Of a stretch of DNA of 64,000 bases, positions 1-7,766 are shown piece after piece. A program made the position numbers and the translations under genes. The notes below the pieces were generated by a model. The model was given only the letters and a program-made list of their open reading frames with translations, made no database searches and was not told the origin of the DNA. The stretch spans positions 186,001-250,000 of the forward strand of contig NZ_WIXM01000001.1 in NCBI RefSeq assembly GCF_010993965.1, given 5' to 3'. Every line of letters begins with the position of its first letter. Within the stretch, counting starts at the first letter, position 1. Origin of the DNA: Gracilibacillus sp. YIM 98692. Lineage in GTDB: Bacteria > Bacillota > Bacilli > Bacillales > Amphibacillaceae.

Positions 1-492
1 TCGCTCTTTTTCAGACGCATCTTTATGCTCTACGATCCGTAATACTTGTCCCTTCTCATCTCGAATGATGCGGCCATATCCCGAAGGATCTTCCGGAAGC
101 ATCGTTAAAATGGTAGCAGCTGCGTTCGTCGTTCTGTGATGTTCCAGACATTTTCTTAAGGTTTTTTCTGTGATTAATGGAGTATCTCCCGTAATAATCA
201 GCGTTGATCCTTGTTGATCGGCAAGTTGTTCATGGCACATTTTTACTGCATGTGCAGTACCTAGCTGCTCCTCTTGGTATGCATATTCTAAAGATGGTCC
301 TAAGTGTTGTTTGATCATTTCTGATTGATGACCTATAACGGTAATGATTCGATCCATCGAAATACGCTGCAATTGATCAATCACGTGCTGTACCATCGGT
401 TTACCACAAACATCGTGAAGAACCTTTGGTAAATCTGATTTCATTCTTGTACCTTTTCCAGCGGCTAATACAACAGCAAATGTTTGATTCAT
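1..492 (-). CDS. glmU: GlmU, UDP-GlcNAc pyrophosphorylase, 5' part
   Basis: Bifunctional GlmU makes UDP-N-acetylglucosamine from GlcN-1-P, acetyl-CoA and UTP. Only the first 164 codons of the gene lie in the window, and the rest runs off the left edge. The visible part is the N-terminal uridylyltransferase domain: it starts MNQTF, then has the nucleotide-binding signature LAAGKGTRM, followed by KPM and the TGDTP loop. The ATG at 492 is preceded by a GGGGG run at a usual distance. It is last in line behind glmS in the exopolysaccharide operon and not in the usual spoVG-glmU-prs setting. This suggests a second, pathway-dedicated copy, or a rearranged locus. The acetyltransferase half cannot be seen, so it could also be a single-domain nucleotidyltransferase. 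Confidence 0.85.
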   Translation of the reverse strand, partial: MNQTFAVVLAAGKGTRMKSDLPKVLHDVCGKPMVQHVIDQLQRISMDRIITVIGHQSEMIKQHLGPSLEYAYQEEQLGTAHAVKMCHEQLADQQGSTLIITGDTPLITEKTLRKCLEHHRTTNAAATILTMLPEDPSGYGRIIRDEKGQVLRIVEHKDASEKER

Positions 493-510
493 TTTTTTGT
501 CCCCCATTCT

Positions 511-566
511 TCATCATCGATAGATGGATGATGGAGGAAGGTCTTCATTCACCCGTCTCCACCATC
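511..566 (-). promoter_or_regulatory. Alternative hairpins in the glmS-glmU leader
   Basis: Read on the minus strand, the arm at 566-557 can pair with 536-527 (10 bp, one wobble). The same 3' arm can instead pair with GATGATG at 518-512, next to the glmU ribosome binding site. The two pairings exclude each other, which resembles an attenuator or translational switch. There is no U-tract, so it is not a simple terminator. Function is inference. Confidence 0.3.
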
Positions 567-651
567 ATTTGTTCATCGAGTTCTAGGTTTGTTCCTCACT
601 CTAACATCAATGATTCTATTCATCTAAAGTCTTTTTTCTAAGTGAAATAGT

Positions 652-2484
652 CTATTCAACGGTGACACTTTTGGCAAGGTTTCGCGGCTTATCCACATCG
701 TTTCCAAGAGCTAGGGATGTATAATAAGAGATTAATTGTAACGGGATAACCGTCAACAATGGAGTCAAGATAGACAAGGAATTAGGAATGTAGCAGCATT
801 CATCTACATATTCCCATATATCCATTTTTCCTTCACCAGCAACCCCGAGTACTTGAGCACCACGTGCTTTTACTTCTTTAATATTTCCTAACATCTTCTC
901 ACTGACTTCATCCTGAGTAATAAGGGCTATGATTGGAGTTCCTTCTTCAATTAAAGCAAGGGTTCCGTGCTTCAGCTCTCCAGCTGCATAAGCTTCCGAA
1001 TGAATATAGGAAATTTCTTTCAGCTTTAAAGACCCTTCCAGAGAAACTGGATAATCCAAACCTCTTCCAATAAAGAATACACTATTAGCATCCTTGATGG
1101 ATTCACTATACCAACGAATGCTGTTCGAATGGGTTAGAATTTCTTCAATCTTATTTGGAATCTCAGCAATAGATTGAAGCAACTGTTCGTGATAGTCATT
1201 GGAAATAGTTTGTTTTCTATCAGCAAGGTAAATACCTAACAAATAAAAGGTCAGAACTTGTGTGGTATAAGCTTTCGTAGAAGCAACTGCAATTTCTGGT
1301 CCTGCCATTGTCAAGATTACTTCATCTGCTTCACGGGCAATCGAGCTTCCGACCACATTTGTAATAGCAAGAACATGGGCCCCTAGATGTTTACTTTGAC
1401 GTAGTGCTGCCAAAGTATCAGCAGTTTCTCCTGATTGACTAACGACAATGACTAGTGTCTTCTCATTAACAATTGGGCGACGATAACGAAACTCAGAAGC
1501 TACCTCTACATCTACCGGAATTCGAGTTAATTCCTCAATAACATGCTTCCCGATTAAACCAGCGTGGTAAGCTGTTCCACAAGCTACGATGGTGATTTTA
1601 TCCCATTGTTTCACTTGTTGATCGGACCACTGTAATTCGTCAAATTCTACCGATACCTTATCCTTATTGAATCTTCCTGCCATCGTTTTTTGTAATGCTG
1701 TTGGCTGTTCATGAATTTCTTTCAACATAAAATGATCATAACCATTTTTCTCCGCTTGCTCCATATCCCAGTCTGGACGGAATAGATCACGGTTTAATTC
1801 TATTCCTGTCTCGGTTTCCAGAAGTGTCACATCTTCTTTTGTTAAAATAGCCATTTCTCCATCTTCTAAAATGTAAATGTCACGTGTATGTTCAAGAACA
1901 GCTGGAATATCTGAGCTTATCAATGCTTCTCCTTCTCCTGCTCCGATAATGAGAGGACTTGCTTCTCTTACCGCATAAAGGCGGTCTGGTTCATGCTCAG
2001 AAACAACTCCCAATGCGTAAGCCCCATCCAATCGTTTCACGACCCGTTGGATGGTGGAAACCATATCTCCGTTATAAAAAAAGGAGAATAAGTGGGAAAT
2101 AACCTCTGAGTCGGTTTCAGATTGAAACGTATATCCCTCTTCTATAAGCTCTCGTTTAATCTCTAAATAATTTTCGATAATGCCATTATGAACAATCGCA
2201 AATTCTTTGTTCGCATCTGTATGAGGATGAGAGTTTTCGTTGGAAGGTTCCCCGTGAGTAGCCCAACGTGTATGACCGATTCCTATACTGCCTAAAAGTG
2301 GTGTCTGATCTAGTTTTTGTTGTAATTCTTCTAGTCTTCCTTTGGACTTCTGGACTTGAACGGACTCACCGTTAAATACTGCGATTCCTACTGAATCATA
2401 CCCGCGATACTCTAATTTTCTTAGTCCTGTCGTTAATACCTGTTGTGTGTCTTTTTCTCCGATATAACCAATGATTCCGCACAT
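652..2484 (-). CDS. glmS: GlmS, glutamine--fructose-6-phosphate aminotransferase
   Basis: Makes glucosamine-6-phosphate from fructose-6-phosphate and glutamine, the committed step to UDP-GlcNAc. The 610-residue length is normal. The protein starts MCGIIGYIG with the Cys2 nucleophile of the class II glutaminase domain. Two SIS (sugar isomerase) domains follow, with SQSGETADT in the first, and the C-terminus KSVTVE is typical. A GGGAGAGG ribosome binding site precedes ATG 2484. It sits between the 126-bp repeat array and glmU, downstream of the dehydrogenase gene, so it probably feeds the exopolysaccharide pathway. I find no glmS ribozyme-like core in the roughly 40 bases before the start or in the repeat array. 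This differs from the usual housekeeping copy in Bacillaceae. Confidence 0.95.
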   Translation of the reverse strand: MCGIIGYIGEKDTQQVLTTGLRKLEYRGYDSVGIAVFNGESVQVQKSKGRLEELQQKLDQTPLLGSIGIGHTRWATHGEPSNENSHPHTDANKEFAIVHNGIIENYLEIKRELIEEGYTFQSETDSEVISHLFSFFYNGDMVSTIQRVVKRLDGAYALGVVSEHEPDRLYAVREASPLIIGAGEGEALISSDIPAVLEHTRDIYILEDGEMAILTKEDVTLLETETGIELNRDLFRPDWDMEQAEKNGYDHFMLKEIHEQPTALQKTMAGRFNKDKVSVEFDELQWSDQQVKQWDKITIVACGTAYHAGLIGKHVIEELTRIPVDVEVASEFRYRRPIVNEKTLVIVVSQSGETADTLAALRQSKHLGAHVLAITNVVGSSIAREADEVILTMAGPEIAVASTKAYTTQVLTFYLLGIYLADRKQTISNDYHEQLLQSIAEIPNKIEEILTHSNSIRWYSESIKDANSVFFIGRGLDYPVSLEGSLKLKEISYIHSEAYAAGELKHGTLALIEEGTPIIALITQDEVSEKMLGNIKEVKARGAQVLGVAGEGKMDIWEYVDECCYIPNSLSILTPLLTVIPLQLISYYTSLALGNDVDKPRNLAKSVTVE

Positions 2485-2509
2485 ATTATTTCCTCTCCCT
2501 TACAATTAT

Positions 2510-2897
2510 AGTTTTATTTACCCTATCATCATTAGTATCATGTTCCGCTGAAGTGATTCGACGTTGTTTACACGATAAAGTTGATAGATAAGCGCAACTA
2601 CGCTCTGACTTCGCCATAGGCTCGTCAATCGCCGAGTTTTATTTACCCTATCATCATTAGTATCGTGTTCCGCTGAAGTGATTCGACGTTGTTTACACGA
2701 TAAAGTTGATAGATAAGCGCAACTACGGCTCTGACTTCGCCATAGGCTCGTCAATCGCCGAGTTTTCTTTACCCTATCATCATTAGTATCGTGTTCCGCT
2801 GAAGTGATTCGACGTTGTTTACACGATAAAGTTGATAGATAAGCGCAACTACGGCTCTGACTTCGCCATAGGCTCGTCAATCGCCGAGTTTTCTTTA
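2510..2897. repeat. Three tandem copies of a 126-bp repeat
   Basis: The landmark CCCTATCATC recurs at 2521, 2646 and 2772, giving units of 125, 126 and about 126 bp that are nearly identical. Copy 1 lacks one G. The last unit ends on the stop codon of the dehydrogenase gene (2895-2897), and the first ends about 25 bp before the glmS start. 126 bp equals 42 codons, so a chance reading frame stays open through the array, but I do not regard it as a gene. The array forms the whole dehydrogenase-glmS spacer inside an operon. Confidence 0.9.
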
Positions 2898-4253
2898 CAA
2901 TGCAATGGATTCTTGGTGTTTTTTATTTACTTTTGATGTTGTACCCAGCTTGTGAATGTGTGGTTGATGGTAATCCTTAAAGGCATTTCGTGTATCGACA
3001 ATTGGAATATCTAGATTAGCAAGCTCATCATAATCGAAATCACTATGATTCGTCACTAACACCATGCAATCATACTGCTTCAACTCTTCTGCGCTGTATG
3101 AGATAGAATCTACGATAAAGCCATCATCATCAATGAAGCTATGAGCATGTGGATCATAATAGTCCACGTTCGCCCCGTGTTCTTTATACAATTCATACAG
3201 ATATAACCCTGGAGATTCACGCAAATCGCTAATATTAGGTTTATATGCCATGCCTAAAATAAGTATCTTAGAGCTATTGATAGATTTACCGTAGATATTC
3301 AATACTTGGGATGTTTTGCCAACGACAACATCAGGCATATTATTATTAATTGATTGAGCTAAATCGATGAATTTACTATAGAAACGAAAACCTTTTGCTT
3401 TCCATGATAGATACATAGGGTCAAGTGGAATGCAGTGGCCGCCGATTCCTGGGCCAGGTTGGAACTTCATAAAACCAAAAGGCTTCGTTGCTGCCGCATC
3501 AATCACCTCCCACACATCTATGTCCATTCGCTCACACATTAAAGCCATTTCGTTCACGAATGCGATATTGATACTACGGAACGTGTTTTCTAACAGCTTG
3601 GACATCTCAGCCACTTTCGGGGAGGATACTGGTACAACATTTTCGATATAATTGCTATAAAGCAGCTTACCAACTTTATTGCAGTTTTCTGTTATTCCGC
3701 CCATTACTTTAGGTACATTATTCGTATGGAATGACTCATTACCTGGGTCTACTCTCTCTGGTGAGTAGCAAAGGAAAATATCATTTCCAGGTTCATAACC
3801 CATTCGATGGAATTCTTTTAGGATTAACTCATCGGTTGTTCCTGGATAAGTGGTACTTTCTAAGGTAACAAGCATTCCTTTCTTCATATACGGTTTAATA
3901 CTTTCTATTACACTGGTAATGTATGAAGTATCTGGATCCTGATTTTCACTAAGTGGAGTTGGAACGCAAATGCTTATAGCATCTAGTTCCTTCACCATTT
4001 CATACTCATTAGTTGGAAAGAAACGGTTGGTATCTAAGCATTCTTGCAAATCTTGATCTGAAATATCATTAATGTAAGACTTCCCATTCGCTAAGGAGTG
4101 AATTTTTTCTTCATTTAAATCTATTCCACATACGGTAAATCCTGCTTTCACCATCTCAACAGCAAGTGGGAGCCCGACATATCCCATACCTATTACCCCA
4201 ATGCTAGCTTTCTTCATCTCAATCTTTTGACTTAACTGTTCATAAAAACCCAT
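2895..4253 (-). CDS. UDP-GlcNAc 6-dehydrogenase-like (WbpA/WecC family)
   Basis: NAD-dependent nucleotide-sugar dehydrogenase of 452 residues. It has an N-terminal Rossmann motif GVIGMGYVGLPLA (about residues 19-31), a central dimerisation domain and a C-terminal UDP-binding domain. The active-site segment reads GPGIGGHCIPLDP with the catalytic Cys. This pattern fits the UDP-GlcNAc/UDP-ManNAc dehydrogenases (WbpA type) better than UDP-glucose dehydrogenases, which have GFGGSCFPKD. The likely product is UDP-GlcNAc uronic acid. The gene lies just downstream of the pseudo-receiver gene and upstream of glmS-glmU, which would supply its substrate. Substrate assignment rests on the motif and the neighbours. 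It could also oxidise UDP-ManNAc. Confidence 0.8.
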   Translation of the reverse strand: MGFYEQLSQKIEMKKASIGVIGMGYVGLPLAVEMVKAGFTVCGIDLNEEKIHSLANGKSYINDISDQDLQECLDTNRFFPTNEYEMVKELDAISICVPTPLSENQDPDTSYITSVIESIKPYMKKGMLVTLESTTYPGTTDELILKEFHRMGYEPGNDIFLCYSPERVDPGNESFHTNNVPKVMGGITENCNKVGKLLYSNYIENVVPVSSPKVAEMSKLLENTFRSINIAFVNEMALMCERMDIDVWEVIDAAATKPFGFMKFQPGPGIGGHCIPLDPMYLSWKAKGFRFYSKFIDLAQSINNNMPDVVVGKTSQVLNIYGKSINSSKILILGMAYKPNISDLRESPGLYLYELYKEHGANVDYYDPHAHSFIDDDGFIVDSISYSAEELKQYDCMVLVTNHSDFDYDELANLDIPIVDTRNAFKDYHQPHIHKLGTTSKVNKKHQESIAL

Positions 4254-4290
4254 ATTGATATCCCTCTCTTTTCATAGAATTTAAATTGGA

Positions 4291-5109
4291 TTATCCCATT
4301 ACTTTAACGAGTCGTTTGATACGTGCTTCGAGTTCAATGAGTGAAAATGACTTCGTAATGTATTCTGCTACCCCAAATTCAAACGTTCGCTTAATATCTT
4401 GTTCCATCTGCTTATTGGTTAACACGATTATTTCGGAGTGACGATTCGATTGTTCGTCAATCTTTTTTAGTTCATTAATAAATTGGTATCCAGCTATAGC
4501 TGACAGATTAATTTCCGTAATGACGAGATCCGGCAGAAGTTTCTTATATTGATCTAGACCATCCTTTCCGTTTTTTGCAGTATGGACAATATATTCTTTA
4601 CTCTCCAAGTAATTTTTCAATAGCTGGCGGACGCTAACATCTGGATCGACAATAAGGATGGAGCGAGTTTCTGCTGTCTTTTTGGTTATATTTTCAAACA
4701 CTTTAATTTCTTTGGCGTCGCTATTGCTTTCTGTCATTTCCTTCATCATATTCATAAGCATTTGTTCAGCATCATTACTGTTTTCAGGAAAGCTGCCCAC
4801 TAATAGGAATCCTGTCAATCGATTGTGTTGTTCTAAGAATTCTTTTACATACAATGCGTAAAAGTGAGTATAAGCTAGATTACAATCATCTAATAATAGA
4901 CCTAGAATACCCAATTGTGCATCATAGTTGATTTGAAAAGCAGTATCTGGCTCTTCTTTTTCTAAATAGGCTTTTAACTTACTTAATTTTGATTGATCGA
5001 GGTCTGCATGTGCTACAATCACGCCACATGTTAACTGACTTGCTTGATAATAATGAAGAAAGTGATGAAAAGATTTTAAAATATTAGAATCTATTGGTGC
5101 TTTACTCAT
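4291..5109 (-). CDS. Pseudo-receiver protein of the EPS operon
   Basis: A 272-residue cytoplasmic protein. Residues 1-145 form an N-terminal domain I do not recognise. Residues about 150-272 are a CheY-like receiver domain with no output domain after it. The acidic pocket (VDPD, D155/D157), T231 and K253 are present. The phospho-acceptor position reads LVITEINL, with Glu199 where Asp is expected. Asp-to-Glu can mimic phosphorylation, so the domain may be locked on or act as a protein-binding module. It sits between the GT2 synthase and the nucleotide-sugar dehydrogenase, with gaps of under 40 bp, which suggests a role in controlling the synthase. That role is inferred from position only. Confidence 0.7.
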   Translation of the reverse strand: MSKAPIDSNILKSFHHFLHYYQASQLTCGVIVAHADLDQSKLSKLKAYLEKEEPDTAFQINYDAQLGILGLLLDDCNLAYTHFYALYVKEFLEQHNRLTGFLLVGSFPENSNDAEQMLMNMMKEMTESNSDAKEIKVFENITKKTAETRSILIVDPDVSVRQLLKNYLESKEYIVHTAKNGKDGLDQYKKLLPDLVITEINLSAIAGYQFINELKKIDEQSNRHSEIIVLTNKQMEQDIKRTFEFGVAEYITKSFSLIELEARIKRLVKVMG

Positions 5110-5136
5110 TTTCTAACTCCTCCTTGAAATATGGTT

Positions 5137-6564
5137 TTAAGCAGATTGTTTATTTTCATTACTGTCATTCCAACTAGTCCTTGTCATGGTTCCCCAAGTA
5201 TTGTTCTTGCGCATAAAATCAATGTGACCAAGGAACCTCCACAAAATACCAAGCTGTCGGTAACCAAAGAACATTAGAACGGTGTATAAAACCATTTTGA
5301 AATAGTCTCTAATTCTTGGATATCGTTGGAATGCCATTTCTTCGATTAATAAAGACCCTATCCCAAGCAATGTTCCGTACAATACATTAATAAGCATAAA
5401 TGTTGCTATTATTTCCCATCCTGACATATCTAACAAGCTATAACCTACCAGTGCTAGAAAACCAGTTATTCTAAAATAAGGACTTAATGTTTCAAAAATA
5501 ATATTATATGGGATGGTCAGCCAACCCATGATTTTGTATCTGGGACGCATGAACATATACATCCCTTCTTCCAGCATGTTTTTTAAATTCCCTCTGCCCC
5601 ATCGCTTCCGTTGACTACCGAGGATCTTGAAAGTATCAGGTGCTTGCGTCCAACAGACAGCATCCGGACAAAAGTCCACTTTATAAGGAAGTTTGTTATC
5701 TAACATATAACGATGTAGTTTGATAATAATATTCATATCCTCGCCCGGATAACCTCCGCGGTATCCTCCAACCTTAATAATATATTCTTTCTTAAATACA
5801 CCGAATGCACCAGATACAATAATCAATCCATTAATGTCACTCCAGCCTATTCTCCCCCCAAGGAATGCCTTTATATATTCAACAGTTTGCATCATTGGCA
5901 ACAGTTTCTTGGGCAGGTTCACTTTCTTAACCATCCCGTCAGAAATCTCACAGCCATTTGCAATTCGAACATTACCACCAATGGCTACGTATTCCTCAGG
6001 ATTTTCCATGTATTTCCTAGCAATTCGAATAAGTGCATCACTCTCTAACAGAGAATCGGCATCAATGGAAGAAACAAGCGGATAATGGGATAAGTTAATT
6101 CCGGCATTTAAAGCATCCGCTTTCCCTCCATTTTCTTTATCTACTAAATACAGATTAGGAAATTCCGGATTGTAGTAAATCCCCTTCACTTTTGCTGTGG
6201 GTATGGTATCTTTTATAAAAGTAGGCTTGTAATATTTCAGTTGAAATTCGTCAATTAAAACCCCCACCGTATCGTCGCTGGAACCATCATTGACCACAAT
6301 GACTTCGTGAGTTGGATAATGTAAAGCTAACAAAGAACGAACATTTTCTTTAACCGTCAATTCCTCGTTAAAAGCTGGAACAAGTATGGAAATGGGTGGT
6401 ACATGTTTAGAGCCTGATAAAGGTTCATACTTGGAATAAAAGGTTTCCTTTATAATTCCAGTGATTCTCTTGAAAGAGAACATAATAATCCCAAAATAAA
6501 TCGTGTTAATGGTAATAACGTAATACATAGCAAAAATTCCGTAAGCTAGTAATATCTCTCTCAA
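5137..6564 (-). CDS. Processive GT2 polysaccharide synthase
   Basis: Membrane glycosyltransferase of family 2, 475 residues, resembling PgaC/IcaA, cellulose and hyaluronan synthases. An N-terminal membrane segment (about 5-32) is followed by the GT-A domain. Visible motifs are VNDGSSDD (91-98), the DAD motif (168-170), the general-base motif GED (274-276) and QRKRW (318-322), the Q-x-x-R-W signature of processive enzymes. Several C-terminal membrane segments follow (about 360-450). It is probably the catalytic core that polymerises and exports the polymer. Neighbouring enzymes for UDP-GlcNAc and its uronic acid point to a GlcNAc-containing product. The exact linkage cannot be told from sequence. 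Confidence 0.85.
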   Translation of the reverse strand: MREILLAYGIFAMYYVITINTIYFGIIMFSFKRITGIIKETFYSKYEPLSGSKHVPPISILVPAFNEELTVKENVRSLLALHYPTHEVIVVNDGSSDDTVGVLIDEFQLKYYKPTFIKDTIPTAKVKGIYYNPEFPNLYLVDKENGGKADALNAGINLSHYPLVSSIDADSLLESDALIRIARKYMENPEEYVAIGGNVRIANGCEISDGMVKKVNLPKKLLPMMQTVEYIKAFLGGRIGWSDINGLIIVSGAFGVFKKEYIIKVGGYRGGYPGEDMNIIIKLHRYMLDNKLPYKVDFCPDAVCWTQAPDTFKILGSQRKRWGRGNLKNMLEEGMYMFMRPRYKIMGWLTIPYNIIFETLSPYFRITGFLALVGYSLLDMSGWEIIATFMLINVLYGTLLGIGSLLIEEMAFQRYPRIRDYFKMVLYTVLMFFGYRQLGILWRFLGHIDFMRKNNTWGTMTRTSWNDSNENKQSA

Positions 6565-6580
6565 GTTTTTCTCCTCCTTT

Positions 6581-7750
6581 CTATGTAGCTTTGATTAAAT
6601 AATCATGGCTTTTTCCAAAATACTTTTGATAGATATATACTTTTTGGTTATATTCCGTGATATCAGCTAAGTTTGAAAAACGATGAATGGATTGTTTTAA
6701 TTCTTCTTCCATAAACTCGTTAGCTACTTCTCTTCCACGATCCCCATCGTTACCAGAAGCTAATTCACAGAGAATTTCAAAACCTCTAGTCCCTAGCTGC
6801 ATAAGGCTTTTAGCACTAGATCGGGAAACCATCCAATTAAGATCCTGCACCCCCTCTCTTAAGTATTCAGCGTATTGTTTTAGTTCTGAATTGCCGATCC
6901 ACTCAGCAAAAAGCTGACGAACCTCCCAATCAGGAAACTGCAAATAGGCTTGAACATCTCTCTTGGTAAGAGCCATTGAGGATGTAAGAAGTTTAGCAGT
7001 AAGAATTCTTATTTCCTTATCCTTCGAATGTAAAAAGGAATGAATATCTTCTGATAAATGGTAATCAACCTGATCTTGCAAACCGATTAGCCCAACTTTC
7101 ACAAGTTCCAATTGGCTTTCATACAGAAAATCAACATACACGGACCTTAAATCTAAATACGATTCTTTTGATATATCTGCAATTAAGTGACTGTTTTGTT
7201 TTCCATTCTCCACAAGGTATTGAATGAGACTTTTTATTTCATTTACATCTTTAGATGTTTGTGCAATGGACCGTGCAATGATATAAATAGAAGCTTCAAA
7301 CTTTTTTTGATGCAACATGGACAATAATTCAGATGTGGATTCACTATCTCTTAATATGCCTAAGTGATAAGCTGCATCTATACGAATAATCGACCATGGA
7401 CTTTTCAAGCGTTTTCTGTTGTATGAAATTAATCCAATGTCTTCACACAATGTAAGAAGTTTCTGTCGGTGAATTCCCTCCAGACGATCAACCCATTGCA
7501 ACAAAGTTTTTTGTAATACCTTTTTTTCAAAAATCCGCAGTGGTTTAGCAGGTGGCCTCAAACGGTCTGCATTATCTAATTGAAGCTGCAAGTAATCAAA
7601 ATAGCTTCGAAATTCGGACAAACACTTTTTTTCTTTTTTCTCTAACCTTTTTTTATTCACTTTCATACTTAACGTAAGTGTTGCTAGGATGATCATAAGA
7701 ACGAGTAAAATACCTATCACCCAGTAAGCAGCTTGCAAATTTATAAACAA
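6581..7750 (-). CDS. HEAT-repeat membrane-anchored protein
   Basis: A 389-residue protein with one N-terminal transmembrane helix (about 9-30), a basic Lys/Glu-rich stretch and then an all-alpha domain. Segments such as IRIDAAYHLGIL, IRILTAKLLT and WEVRQLFAEWIG resemble HEAT or Armadillo repeats. It lies 16 bp upstream of the GT2 gene and 16 bp downstream of the glycosidase gene, so it is co-transcribed. Repeat scaffolds of this kind usually bind proteins. Here it could be a cytoplasmic partner of the synthase or of the pseudo-receiver. No catalytic motif was seen, and I know of no named homologue. Confidence 0.6.
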   Translation of the reverse strand: MFINLQAAYWVIGILLVLMIILATLTLSMKVNKKRLEKKEKKCLSEFRSYFDYLQLQLDNADRLRPPAKPLRIFEKKVLQKTLLQWVDRLEGIHRQKLLTLCEDIGLISYNRKRLKSPWSIIRIDAAYHLGILRDSESTSELLSMLHQKKFEASIYIIARSIAQTSKDVNEIKSLIQYLVENGKQNSHLIADISKESYLDLRSVYVDFLYESQLELVKVGLIGLQDQVDYHLSEDIHSFLHSKDKEIRILTAKLLTSSMALTKRDVQAYLQFPDWEVRQLFAEWIGNSELKQYAEYLREGVQDLNWMVSRSSAKSLMQLGTRGFEILCELASGNDGDRGREVANEFMEEELKQSIHRFSNLADITEYNQKVYIYQKYFGKSHDYLIKAT

Positions 7751-7766
7751 AGTTTATCCCCCTTCC

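Noticed and set aside
2518-2880. 120-codon open frame in the 126-bp repeat array
   Set aside because: It is open only because the unit is 42 codons long. There is no ribosome binding site, and the composition is not protein-like.
2485-2900. Possible glmS ribozyme upstream of glmS
   Set aside because: No sequence resembling the conserved ribozyme core was seen in the short leader or the repeats.
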